64,000 nt of DNA from SIG454 sp045578465 (GTDB lineage Bacteria; Bacillota; Clostridia; Monoglobales; Monoglobaceae). Position 1 is the stretch's first letter. Every line of letters begins with the position of its first letter. The translations under genes were made by a program, and so were the position numbers. This document shows, piece by piece, positions 8,167-16,419 of the stretch. The notes beneath the pieces were generated by a model. That model was not told the origin of the DNA and did no database searches. It saw only the letters and a list, made by a program, of their open reading frames with translations. The DNA lies in the NCBI GenBank assembly GCA_045578465.1, contig JAZNKJ010000009.1, forward strand, positions 15,640 to 79,639, in the 5' to 3' direction.

Positions 8167-8326
8167 TTTTTTGTCCTCCTTTTAAGTCCTCTCTAAAATA
8201 TCCAAAAAAACGGGGTTTTAAAAGGTTTTAGGGTTTAAAACGAGAAATCACACTAAGATATTCTCAAAAATCGTTTTAAAGGGCAATTTTAGAGGCGCAT
8301 TTTTCGGGGTTTGGTTTACATAACAA

Positions 8327-9214
8327 TCATTTTTTAAATTCGAACAAAAGGCGTTCAAAATCTTCGGAGCTGTAAAATTCAAACTCGATTTTCCCCTTAT
8401 TTTTGCCTGAGGAAATTTTTACCTTTGTCTTAAAAATATCTCCAAGTTGCTTTTCAACATTTTTATAAGAGGGAGAAATTTTTGGTTGGGCTTTCTTCGG
8501 CTTCTTATTTAAAAGGGAAGAAACCAGAGCTTCTGTCTGGCGAACACTTAAATCTTCTTTTATAATTCTCTCTGCGATTTCCAGCTGAAGAATATTGTCT
8601 TCAACGGGAAGAAGCGTTCTTGCGTGGCCCTGAGAAAGTTTTTTCTCCTGAACCATCTTTTTGATTTCAGAAGAAAGGTTGTTAAGACGGAGCGCGTTGG
8701 CAACAGCGCTACGGCTTTTACCCACTTTTTCAGCAATCTGCTCCTGATTTAAGGAGAAGGCTTCCATAAGTTTTTTATAGCCTTCGGCCTCTTCGATTGG
8801 GTTTAAATCCTCTCTTTGAAGATTTTCGATTAAAGCAACTTCCATAACTTCTTCGGAGGAATAATCCTTGATAATACAAGGAATTTCTTTAAGTCCTGCA
8901 AGCTTTGAGGCTCTCCATCTGCGCTCTCCGGCGATGATTATATACATTCCGTTTTCTGATTTTCGAACTAAAATCGGAGAAACAACGCCGTGAGTTTTAA
9001 TGGATTCTGAAAGGGCTGTGAGGGCTTCTTTATCAAAATTCTTTCTCGGTTGGTCAGGGTTTGGCTCAACATCAATTATTTTAAGAGAAACAACGCTCTC
9101 TTTTGAATTTTCCTCGTTTTTTATAAGCTCTACTGCAGTAGTTTTGTCTTCCACATCAGTAAACAAAGCGCCAAGACCTTTTCCAAGGCCTCTTTTTTGT
9201 TTTGCTTTTTCCAT
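8327..9214 (-). CDS. parB: Chromosome-partitioning protein ParB/Spo0J
   Basis: CTP-dependent DNA clamp that loads at parS and spreads, recruiting SMC and working with ParA. The 295-residue protein has the N-terminal ParA-contacting RGLGKGLGALF, box II GERRWRASKLAGL near 88-100, and the helix-turn-helix NQEQIAEKVGKSRSAVANAL near 155-175. A C-terminal dimerisation region rich in lysine follows. It starts 9 bp after the parA stop, so the two are co-transcribed. A perfect parS lies about 0.9 kb upstream, near the parA promoter. Confidence 0.96.
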   Translation of the reverse strand: MEKAKQKRGLGKGLGALFTDVEDKTTAVELIKNEENSKESVVSLKIIDVEPNPDQPRKNFDKEALTALSESIKTHGVVSPILVRKSENGMYIIIAGERRWRASKLAGLKEIPCIIKDYSSEEVMEVALIENLQREDLNPIEEAEGYKKLMEAFSLNQEQIAEKVGKSRSAVANALRLNNLSSEIKKMVQEKKLSQGHARTLLPVEDNILQLEIAERIIKEDLSVRQTEALVSSLLNKKPKKAQPKISPSYKNVEKQLGDIFKTKVKISSGKNKGKIEFEFYSSEDFERLLFEFKK

Positions 9215-9223
9215 AATAAACTC

Positions 9224-9988
9224 CTATCTGTTATTATCTATAACTTCCTGAGCAAGTTCCATATAGCTTTCGGCACCTCTGGAATTTTTATCGTAAACTA
9301 TAATAGGCTGACCAAAGCTGGGGGCCTCGGCAAGACGGACGCTTCTCGGGATAATAGAGCCATAAACCTTTTTCCCGAAAAAACGCTTAACTTCTTCGAC
9401 AACCTGAATTGAAAGGTTTGTTCTGGCGTCAAACATTGTAAGGAGAACGCCCTCGATGTCAAGAGGCGGATTAATGCCCTTCTTTATTATTCTTATGGTG
9501 TTTGTAAGCTGGCTTAACCCCTCTAATGCGTAATATTCGCACTGAATTGGGACTAAAATGGTGTCTGCCGCTGCAAAAGAGTTAAGAGTTATAAGACCAA
9601 GAGACGGCGGACAGTCAATTATAATAAAGTCAAAGTCGTCTTTAACCTCGCTTATTGCCTTTTTAAGCAGGAATTCGCGGTCAGCTTTGCCTACGAGTTC
9701 AAGCTCTGCGCCCGCAAGGTCGATATTGGACGGGCAAATCCAGAGGTTATCAAACTCGGTTTTAACCATGGCCTCGCTCATGGGCATATCATTTATAATA
9801 CAGTCATATACGGAAGAACTGAGGTTTCTCGGGTCAAGGCCAAGACCACTTGTGGTATTTCCCTGCGGGTCAATGTCAACTATAAGGGTTTTTCTGTTTT
9901 TTGCCCCAAGACAGGCGCTTAAATTAACGGCAGTGGTAGTCTTTCCGACTCCGCCCTTCTGGTTGCCGATAGCAATTGTCTTACCCAT
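9224..9988 (-). CDS. parA: Chromosome-partitioning ATPase ParA/Soj
   Basis: Deviant-Walker ATPase that partners ParB in origin segregation and modulates DnaA in relatives. The 254-residue protein has the signature KGGVGKTTTAVNLSA near residues 10-24, the switch DIDPQGNTTSGLG near 40, and DCPPSLGLITLNSF near 125. No N-terminal DNA-binding extension is present, which marks the chromosomal (Soj) type. Ribosome binding site GGAGG. It is the first gene of the leftward par run, with its promoter at 10023-10050. Confidence 0.96.
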   Translation of the reverse strand: MGKTIAIGNQKGGVGKTTTAVNLSACLGAKNRKTLIVDIDPQGNTTSGLGLDPRNLSSSVYDCIINDMPMSEAMVKTEFDNLWICPSNIDLAGAELELVGKADREFLLKKAISEVKDDFDFIIIDCPPSLGLITLNSFAAADTILVPIQCEYYALEGLSQLTNTIRIIKKGINPPLDIEGVLLTMFDARTNLSIQVVEEVKRFFGKKVYGSIIPRSVRLAEAPSFGQPIIVYDKNSRGAESYMELAQEVIDNNR

Positions 9989-10022
9989 AATTCCTCCAAA
10001 ATAGTTTGATTTTCTTCCTTTT

Positions 10023-10050
10023 ATTATAGCACAAATAGAAAATAATACAA
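10023..10050 (-). promoter_or_regulatory. Sigma-A promoter of parAB operon
   Basis: Minus strand: -35 TTGTAT (10045-10050), 16-bp spacer, -10 TATAAT (10023-10028), about 35 bp upstream of the parA start. The parS palindrome lies 26 bp further upstream. Confidence 0.65.
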
Positions 10051-10075
10051 TAGTTTTAATGCAAAAAACTCAAAA

Positions 10076-10091
10076 TGTTTCACGTGAAACA
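10076..10091. promoter_or_regulatory. parS centromere site
   Basis: The 16-bp perfect palindrome TGTTTCACGTGAAACA matches the bacterial parS consensus TGTTNCACGTGAAACA exactly. It lies between the parA promoter and the tex stop codon and is the expected nucleation site for the ParB encoded next door. It supports an origin-proximal position. Confidence 0.95.
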
Positions 10092-10092
10092 T

Positions 10093-12240
10093 TTATTTTT
10101 TGATAACCCTTGAAAGTGAAATTCTGTTTTTGTTTAAATCTACTTCTATTACCTCGACTTCAAGGATATCGCCGATAGAAACAACATCTGTCGGATGCTT
10201 GACAAACTTGTCGGAAAGGCGGGAAATATGGATAAGCCCGTCCTGATGCACGCCAATATCCACAAATGCGCCGAAATCTACAACATTTCGCACTGTTCCT
10301 TGGAGAATCATTCCCGCTTTAATGTCTTTTATGTCCATAACATCGGATTTTAAGACAGGAGCAGCAATGCTTTCTCTTATATCACGGCCCGGTTTAACGA
10401 TTTCCTTTAAAATATCCTCAATGGTAGGAACGCCAACCCCTGTTTCCTCGCTTAATTTCTTAATGTCGGCATCGGAGAGCTTGTCTTTGATGCCTTTTAT
10501 ATTGCCGTTTTTAATATCTTCTTCCGTATAACCCGTTTTTTCAAGGAGAATTTTCGTAAAGCCGTAGGATTCAGGATGAACTGAGGTGTTGTCCAAAATA
10601 TTATCTCCCTCAGGAATTCTTAAAAAGCCTGCACACTGCAAAAATGCCTTAGGGCCGAGCTTTTCAACCTTTTTAAGCTGGTTTCTGTTCTTAAACTTGC
10701 CCTCTTTTTCTCTGTAAGAAACAATATTTTTGGCAATTGATGAGTTTATTCCTGAGATGTATTCAAGGAGAGGAGCGGATGCTGTGTTAAGGTCAACACC
10801 CACGCTGTTAACACAGTCTTCAACAACGCCCCCCAATGCTTCATCAAGACGCTTAGGGTTCATATCGTGCTGATACTGGCCAACGCCTATTGATTTCGGG
10901 TCAATCTTAACAAGCTCAGAGAGCGGGTCCTGAGCGCGTCTTGCGATTGAAACGGCGCTTCTCTGGGTAACATCAAAGTCAGGGAATTCCTCTGCCCCAA
11001 GCTTTGACGCGGAATAAACCGATGCTCCCGCTTCATTTGTTATAATATATTTAACCCCTTCCATTCCTTTAAGGGTGTCTGCAACAAATTTCTCTGTCTC
11101 TCTTGATGCGGTGCCGTTGCCGATAGAGATTAGGTTTACATTATATTTCTTTATAAGGCCTTTAATAAATTCCTTTGCGCTTTCATACTGAGCGGTGGAA
11201 TGGGTTACGAAAATAACCCCTGTGTCTAAAACTTTGCCTGTTGCATCAACAACCCCAACCTTACAGCCTGTCCGATACCCTGGGTCAAGACCAATAACTG
11301 TCTTGTCTTTAAGAGGCGGCTGCAAAAGAAGGTTTTTAAGATTAACCTTGAAAATTGCAATAGCCTTTTCCTGAGCGATATCTGTAAGCTCGTTTCTTAT
11401 ATCCCTCTCAATAGACGGGGCGATAAGCCTCTTATAACTATCCTCAATTGCGGATTCAATATATGGAGCAAAAACAGTAATTCCCAAAATTTCCCTTTTT
11501 TTAAGTCTATCTAAGATTTTTTCCTCGTCGCAGTCGATTTTGACAGATAAAAACTTCTCTTTTTCTCCTCGGTCGATTGCCAGAACTCTGTGGGAAGCGA
11601 TTTTTGTAACAGGTTCAGAGAAATCATAGTAGATTGCATAGACAGAGTCTTCTTCCGTTGAGCCTTTTGAAGAAAGGATGCCGCTTCTGAAAGTTATGTC
11701 TCGGATAAACTTGCGATAATCCGCGTTATCGGAGATTTCTTCGGCAATAATGTCAAGAGCGCCTGCGATAGCGTCTTCGGAGGTTTTGACTTCTTTTTCT
11801 TCATTTATATATTCGCTGGCGATTTCTTCAATAGTTTTGTCGGTTTTTTCCTGAGCCATAATGATTTTTGCAAGAGGTTCAAGGCCCTTTTCCTTTGCAA
11901 CGGTGGCTCTTGTGCGCCTTTTCGGGCGGTAAGGGCGGTAAATATCTTCAAGCTCGGTAAGCTTTTCCGCCTTGTCAATTTTTTCGACAAGTTCAGGAGT
12001 AAGCTTTCCTTGTTCCTCAATAATTCGCTTTATATCCGCTCTTTTTTCTTCAAGGTTGCGAAGATACATAAGTCTTTCATAAAAAGCGCGGAGAACCTCG
12101 TCGTTAAGCTCGCCTGTTGCCTCTTTTCTGTAACGGGAAATAAAAGGGATTGTGTTTCCCTCGTCAATTAAGGCAACGGTGTTGTCCACCTGCCACTGTT
12201 TTAAATTAAGTTCTGATGCAAGTTTTTCGTTTATTGTCAT
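10093..12240 (-). CDS. tex: Tex-like S1 RNA-binding transcription accessory protein
   Basis: A conserved 715-residue nucleic-acid-binding protein implicated in transcription-related processes in other bacteria. Domains in order: an N-terminal helical region (WQVDNTVALIDEGNTIPFISRYRKE) and a YqgF/RNase-H-like fold beginning IGLDPGYRTGCKVGVVDA near 322. A helix-hairpin-helix element (LEYISGINSSIAKNIVSYR near 495) and a C-terminal S1 domain (GTVRNVVDFGAFVDIGVHQD near 645) follow. It reads away from yigZ with a 47-bp gap and ends 2 bp short of the parS site. Confidence 0.95.
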   Translation of the reverse strand: MTINEKLASELNLKQWQVDNTVALIDEGNTIPFISRYRKEATGELNDEVLRAFYERLMYLRNLEEKRADIKRIIEEQGKLTPELVEKIDKAEKLTELEDIYRPYRPKRRTRATVAKEKGLEPLAKIIMAQEKTDKTIEEIASEYINEEKEVKTSEDAIAGALDIIAEEISDNADYRKFIRDITFRSGILSSKGSTEEDSVYAIYYDFSEPVTKIASHRVLAIDRGEKEKFLSVKIDCDEEKILDRLKKREILGITVFAPYIESAIEDSYKRLIAPSIERDIRNELTDIAQEKAIAIFKVNLKNLLLQPPLKDKTVIGLDPGYRTGCKVGVVDATGKVLDTGVIFVTHSTAQYESAKEFIKGLIKKYNVNLISIGNGTASRETEKFVADTLKGMEGVKYIITNEAGASVYSASKLGAEEFPDFDVTQRSAVSIARRAQDPLSELVKIDPKSIGVGQYQHDMNPKRLDEALGGVVEDCVNSVGVDLNTASAPLLEYISGINSSIAKNIVSYREKEGKFKNRNQLKKVEKLGPKAFLQCAGFLRIPEGDNILDNTSVHPESYGFTKILLEKTGYTEEDIKNGNIKGIKDKLSDADIKKLSEETGVGVPTIEDILKEIVKPGRDIRESIAAPVLKSDVMDIKDIKAGMILQGTVRNVVDFGAFVDIGVHQDGLIHISRLSDKFVKHPTDVVSIGDILEVEVIEVDLNKNRISLSRVIKK

Positions 12241-12287
12241 TTTTTAACCTTTCTGCCCGAAAAATTTTCTTGGCGGGGCAAAGCCAT

Positions 12288-12917
12288 CTATTCTTCAAAG
12301 GCGAAGAAGTCATCCTCTCCAAAGGAGAGAGAAATCTTGCCGTTTGTTGCTTCAATCAGGGTTTTTTCAAGTCGATTTGCGTCTTCCGTGGGGACATAAA
12401 CCGTAGCTTTAACTATATCTGAATATTCAGGAGGAAGAGCTGCATGAGTAAAGGCGGAAAGCTCGTTCTGGACCTTCCCCCAAAGGGTGTAATCGCAGGT
12501 AAGGGTAAGGCTTTTGCACCTTATCATAAGGAGCCGTCCTGCCTGGTCAACTCCTTGCCTTGCGGTTGAGGAATAGGCGTGGACAAGCCCCCCCGTTCCT
12601 AAAAGAATTCCGCCGAAATATCTGGTAACCACCACTATTATATCCGTAAGTCCCTCTTTTTTAAGCATATCAAGAACGGGGACGCCCCCTGTTCCTGCCG
12701 GCTCTCCGTCGTCGCTGTATCTCATTATATTGTTTTCCCTTAAAATATAGGCGTAAACATTGTGTCGGGCATCCCAATATTTCTGTTTCAAGGAATTTAT
12801 GAGAGAAAGGGCCTCTTCCTCTGTTTTGATTGGGAGGACCGTTGCAATAAAGCGGGAGCGCTTGATGGTTTGCTCCGCTTCGCCCTGCTTTTTAACGGTT
12901 AAATATCTGTCTTCTAT
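12288..12917 (-). CDS. yigZ: YigZ/IMPACT family protein, apparent AUA start
   Basis: A ~209-residue protein of the YigZ/IMPACT family, which in eukaryotes and bacteria is linked to translation control; the bacterial role is not settled. The core has YWDARHNVYAYI, SDDGEPAGTGGVPVLD and TRYFGGILLGTGGLVHAYS. A frame beginning at the first usual start (TTG at 12791) would lack the conserved GEAEQTIKRSRFIATVLP segment, yet that segment is encoded in frame just upstream. Going back to the stop at 12924-12926, there is no ATG, GTG or TTG. The best initiator is ATA (12915-12917), 7-8 bases after AAGGCGGTGA. An unusual start or a base error is therefore likely. Confidence 0.88.
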   Translation of the reverse strand: MEDRYLTVKKQGEAEQTIKRSRFIATVLPIKTEEEALSLINSLKQKYWDARHNVYAYILRENNIMRYSDDGEPAGTGGVPVLDMLKKEGLTDIIVVVTRYFGGILLGTGGLVHAYSSTARQGVDQAGRLLMIRCKSLTLTCDYTLWGKVQNELSAFTHAALPPEYSDIVKATVYVPTEDANRLEKTLIEATNGKISLSFGEDDFFAFEE

Positions 12918-13133
12918 GGCTCTTCACCGCCTTTTTTCTTATATATTAAGTATAAACTAAATGAAAACAAAAGTAAATAGTTTTATTACGCCTTTGTTAC
13001 ATAAGGGCAAAAATATTACCAAAAGATTACGAAAACTTTAAAGAATGATTAATCCTTTATTTTATTAAAGTTACATTGTTGAGAAATTTTTTTCAAATTG
13101 ATAATATAAGAATACAGATGGGAGGGGAAAAAT

Positions 13134-13619
13134 GTGGCCGTTAAGGAAAGACTGACCATTCTTGCAATTGCAGTTATTGCTCCGATTTTCATGGTTTGTT
13201 TTGACATTCGGGCATTCTGGATTGCCACTTCTCTTATAATGCTGTATTTTTCCATCAAATCTCTTAAAAATCTGTGTGTGCTCAATTTTGCATCCGATGC
13301 TTATTATGAGAAGCACGGTGAAAAGGTTTGCGAATATCAAAGCGCCTTTGCGGTTTTAACCGATGCAATACTTATGTGCGGGGCTTATGCCCTTATTGTG
13401 ATAATGCTTTTTATCTCTCTCTTTATGTTTAAAGCGCCACTTATGAGAGGCTTTTCCGCTCTTTTGATGGCCATTTGGGCATTCGACTTTTATAAGGTTT
13501 TTTCAAAGCCTGATGAGAGCGAGGAATGGGGCATTAAAGATACCGTGAAAGAAATTATTATGTGGTTTCAGGGCGTTGGCTCTGTGGTGTTCACGGTGGT
13601 TGCACAGTTTATGATGTAA
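13134..13619 (+). CDS. Four-helix membrane protein (unknown)
   Basis: 161 residues with hydrophobic segments near 8-25, 28-44, 78-98 and 102-122, suggesting a four-pass membrane protein, and a short soluble loop around YYEKHGEKVCEYQ. The start is GTG 13134: GGGAGGGG lies 7 bases before it, and the overlapping ATG at 13132 stops within eight codons. No family recognised. It is followed by a terminator and has no obvious operon partner. Confidence 0.7.
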   Translation: MAVKERLTILAIAVIAPIFMVCFDIRAFWIATSLIMLYFSIKSLKNLCVLNFASDAYYEKHGEKVCEYQSAFAVLTDAILMCGAYALIVIMLFISLFMFKAPLMRGFSALLMAIWAFDFYKVFSKPDESEEWGIKDTVKEIIMWFQGVGSVVFTVVAQFMM

Positions 13620-13666
13620 AAAAAGTAACTCCTTTTATATTTTTTATTTTTTAACAAGAGAGAAGA

Positions 13667-13688
13667 GCCGTATTTTTACGGCTTTTTT
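13667..13688 (+). terminator. Terminator after four-helix membrane protein
   Basis: 6-bp stem GCCGTA (13667-13672) with TACGGC (13677-13682), TTTT loop, then six T's. Confidence 0.8.
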
Positions 13689-13742
13689 CTTTTGTATAAA
13701 TAAGGAAGAAATGGTTAAAATCATAAAAAAGGAGTGAATGAA

Positions 13743-14030
13743 ATGACGGCGAAAAGCTCAAGAAGAGTTGTTATTATAAATAATATAAAATCGGATAGAA
13801 TCGAGCAGGCGATTTTTATTTTAAGGGGGGACAAGGACGGGAAGCCAAGCAGTTTTGTTCTTCAAGAGGCGCAGGAGATTATCGACAACTATATCCACAA
13901 AATAAAAGAGGGAGACCCCTTTATAAAAGAGGCGTATCCCAAGAAAAGAAACCGCGCAGGCCTTATTTCCGCCGTCATTGTTTTAGGGATGCTGTCATTA
14001 GCTGTTGCCTTTAAGTTTTTGGTGGGATAA
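13743..14030 (+). CDS. Small tail-anchored protein (unknown)
   Basis: A 95-residue protein with a basic N-terminus (MTAKSSRRVVIINN), a soluble helical middle and a single hydrophobic helix at the very C-terminus (LISAVIVLGMLSLAVAFKFLV), so probably tail-anchored with the body in the cytoplasm. ATG 13743 is preferred over the in-frame GTG at 13734 because GGAG lies 8 bases before the ATG. No known family. An amidase gene follows 65 bp later on the same strand and may be co-transcribed. Confidence 0.65.
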   Translation: MTAKSSRRVVIINNIKSDRIEQAIFILRGDKDGKPSSFVLQEAQEIIDNYIHKIKEGDPFIKEAYPKKRNRAGLISAVIVLGMLSLAVAFKFLVG

Positions 14031-14095
14031 AGGGACCAAAATTGGCTGGTGGGCATATTATAGTAATAGAATATGTTCAAGAAAGGCTGATTTAA

Positions 14096-14656
14096 ATGAC
14101 GAAAATTTTTATAGACGCCGGTCACGGCGGTCCCGACCCGGGTGCCGTTGGAAACGGAGTTACGGAAGAATATGTTAACCTTAATGTTGCGAGGTATCTG
14201 GCGGATGAGCTGAGAAGCTTAGGCTATGATGTTATGGAATACAGGACGACGCCAACGGAAAATGTTCTGGCGGATAAAAATGCGGATTTAAGAAACAGGG
14301 CGCAAATGGCAAACGATTGGGGAGCTGACTATTTTGTAAGCATTCATACAAACAGTTCTATAAATCCCACGGCCCAAGGGGCAGAGGCCTATGTTTATCG
14401 CTTCGGAGGAGAGGCAGAAAGATTGGCAGAGTCAATATTAGAGGCCATTTCCGATAGACTTGGCTCGGTCAATCGTGGGGTTTTTGAGGCAAACTTTGCT
14501 GTTTTAAGACGAACAAGAATGCCTGCGGTTTTAGTTGAGCTTGGGTATCTGACAAACGCCACGGAGGCTCTTAACTTAAACAGCCCTGCCTGGCAAAGAG
14601 CCGTAGCAGAGGCAATCGCCGTTGGAATTGTCTCGGAAGTGGGCCCTTCTATATAA
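14096..14656 (+). CDS. N-acetylmuramoyl-L-alanine amidase (Amidase_3)
   Basis: Zinc amidase that cuts the bond between muramic acid and the stem peptide. The 186 residues are just the catalytic domain: zinc ligands H10 in IDAGHGGPDPGA, E24/E25 in GVTEEYVN and H84 in SIHTNSS, with catalytic E148 in AVLVELGYLTNATEA. There is no signal peptide and no wall-binding repeat, as in phage endolysins and in sporulation mother-cell amidases of the CwlC/CwlH type, which act after release from the cytoplasm. No phage genes are nearby, so a sporulation or autolytic role is the more likely reading. Confidence 0.92.
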   Translation: MTKIFIDAGHGGPDPGAVGNGVTEEYVNLNVARYLADELRSLGYDVMEYRTTPTENVLADKNADLRNRAQMANDWGADYFVSIHTNSSINPTAQGAEAYVYRFGGEAERLAESILEAISDRLGSVNRGVFEANFAVLRRTRMPAVLVELGYLTNATEALNLNSPAWQRAVAEAIAVGIVSEVGPSI

Positions 14657-14662
14657 TTAAAA

Positions 14663-14692
14663 AAGCGGTGCAAAAGGCACCGCTTATTTTTT
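14663..14692 (+). terminator. Terminator after amidase
   Basis: 9-bp stem AAGCGGTGC (14663-14671) with GCACCGCTT (14677-14685), then ATTTTTT. Confidence 0.85.
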
Positions 14693-14701
14693 AAGAGAAT
14701 A

Positions 14702-14730
14702 TTGACAGTTTAAACATATTTTGTTATAAT
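14702..14730 (+). promoter_or_regulatory. Consensus sigma-A promoter of deacetylase-like gene
   Basis: Exact TTGACA (14702-14707), 17-bp spacer, exact TATAAT (14725-14730), 40 bp before the start. It predicts strong constitutive expression. Confidence 0.9.
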
Positions 14731-14769
14731 TTGTTTACTAAGTAAATGAATTATACAAGGAGAAAAGCT

Positions 14770-15708
14770 ATGAATAAAAAAGCAACATTTTTTATAGACG
14801 ATGTTATCTGGGTTTTCCGTGATTTAACAAGGCAGAGACCTGCTTCTTTATGGGACAACCCATATATGGCAACTCTTAAAAAGGCTCACGACGAGTATGG
14901 GGTAAAAACACAGCTTAATGTTTTTTATAGGACTTGTTTCTGGTATGGGGATGACGAGTTTTCTCTTGCTGATATGACAGACGCATATAAAAAGGAATTT
15001 GAAGAAGCCTCCGATTGGCTCAAAATGGGTTTTCACTCAAAAGAGGAATGGCCTGACTATCCATTCATAAATGCAGACTATGGTCTTGTTGACAGAGTTT
15101 TTAAGCTTATATACGGCGAGGTTTGCCGTTTTGCAGGAGAGAAATCCTTTGCTAAGGCAGTTGTTCCACACTGGATTCCTATGTCAGAGGAGGGAATTCG
15201 TGCCCTTAGGGATAACGGCATCCGCAGAACTTATGCATCTTCGGGAAGTAAAGAGGAGTGGAGCGGGGATGAAAATGCGCTTCCTTACGGACATTCTTTC
15301 AGACTTTTACATAACAAAAAGCCTGAATCAGGGGTTTATAAGGTAGAAACAACAGATTTACCATTTTCCGATGCCCTTTGTTCATATAACCACCTTGAAG
15401 AAGAGGACTATGCAAAGATTGACGGTAAGATTGCAACAATTAAGGATAAAAAATATGATGTTTATTATATGCCAAAATGTCAGGTGATTTTGAACCTTAT
15501 CCCAGGGGAAGAACTTCCCGGCGAACTTTCAAAATATACAGATGACGAGTTTATTAACATTGGCGACCATGAGCAGTATTTCTATCCTGACTATTATGCA
15601 TACCAGCCATATTATGCAGAGAGTATTCTCACAATGGGAAGAATGCTCAAAGAGGCGGGATATACCTTTATGTTTATGGAGGACCTCCCAACAGAAAGTG
15701 GCTGTTAA
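14770..15708 (+). CDS. Polysaccharide deacetylase-like protein
   Basis: A 312-residue cytoplasmic protein. ATG 14770 is chosen because AAGGAG lies 8 bases upstream; an in-frame ATG at 14746 has no such site. The start ATFFIDDVIWVFRDL, with adjacent aspartates, then MGFHSKEEWPDYPF and VVPHWIPMSEEGIRALRDNGIRRTYA, resembles the metal-binding layout of the NodB glycoside-hydrolase/deacetylase barrel. The match is distant, so substrate and even activity are uncertain. It is transcribed alone between a consensus promoter and a terminator. Confidence 0.6.
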   Translation: MNKKATFFIDDVIWVFRDLTRQRPASLWDNPYMATLKKAHDEYGVKTQLNVFYRTCFWYGDDEFSLADMTDAYKKEFEEASDWLKMGFHSKEEWPDYPFINADYGLVDRVFKLIYGEVCRFAGEKSFAKAVVPHWIPMSEEGIRALRDNGIRRTYASSGSKEEWSGDENALPYGHSFRLLHNKKPESGVYKVETTDLPFSDALCSYNHLEEEDYAKIDGKIATIKDKKYDVYYMPKCQVILNLIPGEELPGELSKYTDDEFINIGDHEQYFYPDYYAYQPYYAESILTMGRMLKEAGYTFMFMEDLPTESGC

Positions 15709-15730
15709 AAAACTCCGGATCGCAAAAATA
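15707..15730 (+). repeat. 24-bp dispersed motif, copy 1
   Basis: A 24-base stretch containing AACTCCGGATCGC directly after the stop codon of the deacetylase-like gene. It is identical except at one base (15720 T, 46186 C) to 46173-46196 in the noncoding element before malP. Confidence 0.6.
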
Positions 15731-15739
15731 AAAAAATAA

Positions 15740-15772
15740 AAGACTGTAAACTTTTGTTTACAGTCTTTTTTG
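15740..15772. terminator. Bidirectional terminator, deacetylase-like gene and purine operon
   Basis: 12-bp perfect stem (15740-15751 with 15756-15767), TTTT loop, T's to the right and A's to the left. It serves convergent genes. Confidence 0.85.
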
Positions 15773-15783
15773 TTTGTTAAAGT

Positions 15784-16389
15784 TTAGCCACCAAAAGAGG
15801 ACTGAATTTCTTCAACAGCCTCTTCAAGTCCGCCCATAAGCGCATTTGCAAAGTTGTCGTCTGCATCAACCTTCCAAACTCCGTCTTCTTTGGAAACTTC
15901 CAATATAACCTCGGTTGTAATCTTATCAAGGTCAGGAGCAGTTATTTTTTCCAAAAGCATTTCTTCCATTTTAGCAGTAAGCTCGTCCTCGCTCATATTT
16001 GAAAAAGCGGAAGTAAATGCAAGCTGCATTGCTGATGCGAAGAAGTCTTTAAAAACAGGCTTCATATCGATTGCCGTTATGCTTGTTTTAACATTGACAG
16101 TGTCTTCGTCGATTTGCTCGGAAGAAACAATTTTATATTCAACACCGCCAAACATAGCCTTAACAATTTCTTCTGTGTTTCCCGTTAAGAGAGCGTCGTC
16201 AGCATCCGTAATGTCTTCACTGTCTTCAACAAATTTGTTAAGGGCCTCTAAATCAAAGGCCTTTAAAGCTGAAAACATATTGTGAACGGTCTTTTCTGCC
16301 TCTTTAACTGCATCATCTCCGCAGGAAACAAAGGCAAACGCTAAAACAAAAACTAATAAAAGGGCTGTGATTTGTTTGAAATTTTTCAT
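15784..16389 (-). CDS. Predicted lipoprotein (unknown)
   Basis: 201 residues with a lipoprotein signal peptide: a hydrophobic core ITALLLVFVLAFAF and lipobox FVSC, giving Cys23 as the lipid-modified residue. The mature part is acidic. Its VHNMFSALKAFDLEALNKFVED segment and closing KEDGVWKVDADD resemble the NTF2-like DUF4878/DUF5105 lipoproteins common in clostridia. It follows fhs by 30 bp with no terminator seen between them, so it may be the last gene of the purine operon. A direct role in purine synthesis is not implied. Confidence 0.75.
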   Translation of the reverse strand: MKNFKQITALLLVFVLAFAFVSCGDDAVKEAEKTVHNMFSALKAFDLEALNKFVEDSEDITDADDALLTGNTEEIVKAMFGGVEYKIVSSEQIDEDTVNVKTSITAIDMKPVFKDFFASAMQLAFTSAFSNMSEDELTAKMEEMLLEKITAPDLDKITTEVILEVSKEDGVWKVDADDNFANALMGGLEEAVEEIQSSFGG

Positions 16390-16419
16390 TTTTCAACTCT
16401 CCTTTTTATATAGAAAATT

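Noticed and set aside
8167..8326. Possible small RNA or regulatory repeat in the parB-coiled-coil gap
   Set aside because: The region has several TTTTAAAAC-like stretches but no convincing hairpin, promoter or known motif.
12241..12287. Terminator between yigZ and tex
   Set aside because: TGCCC and GGGCA can pair but the stem is short with a long loop and no T-run follows, so yigZ and tex may be co-transcribed.
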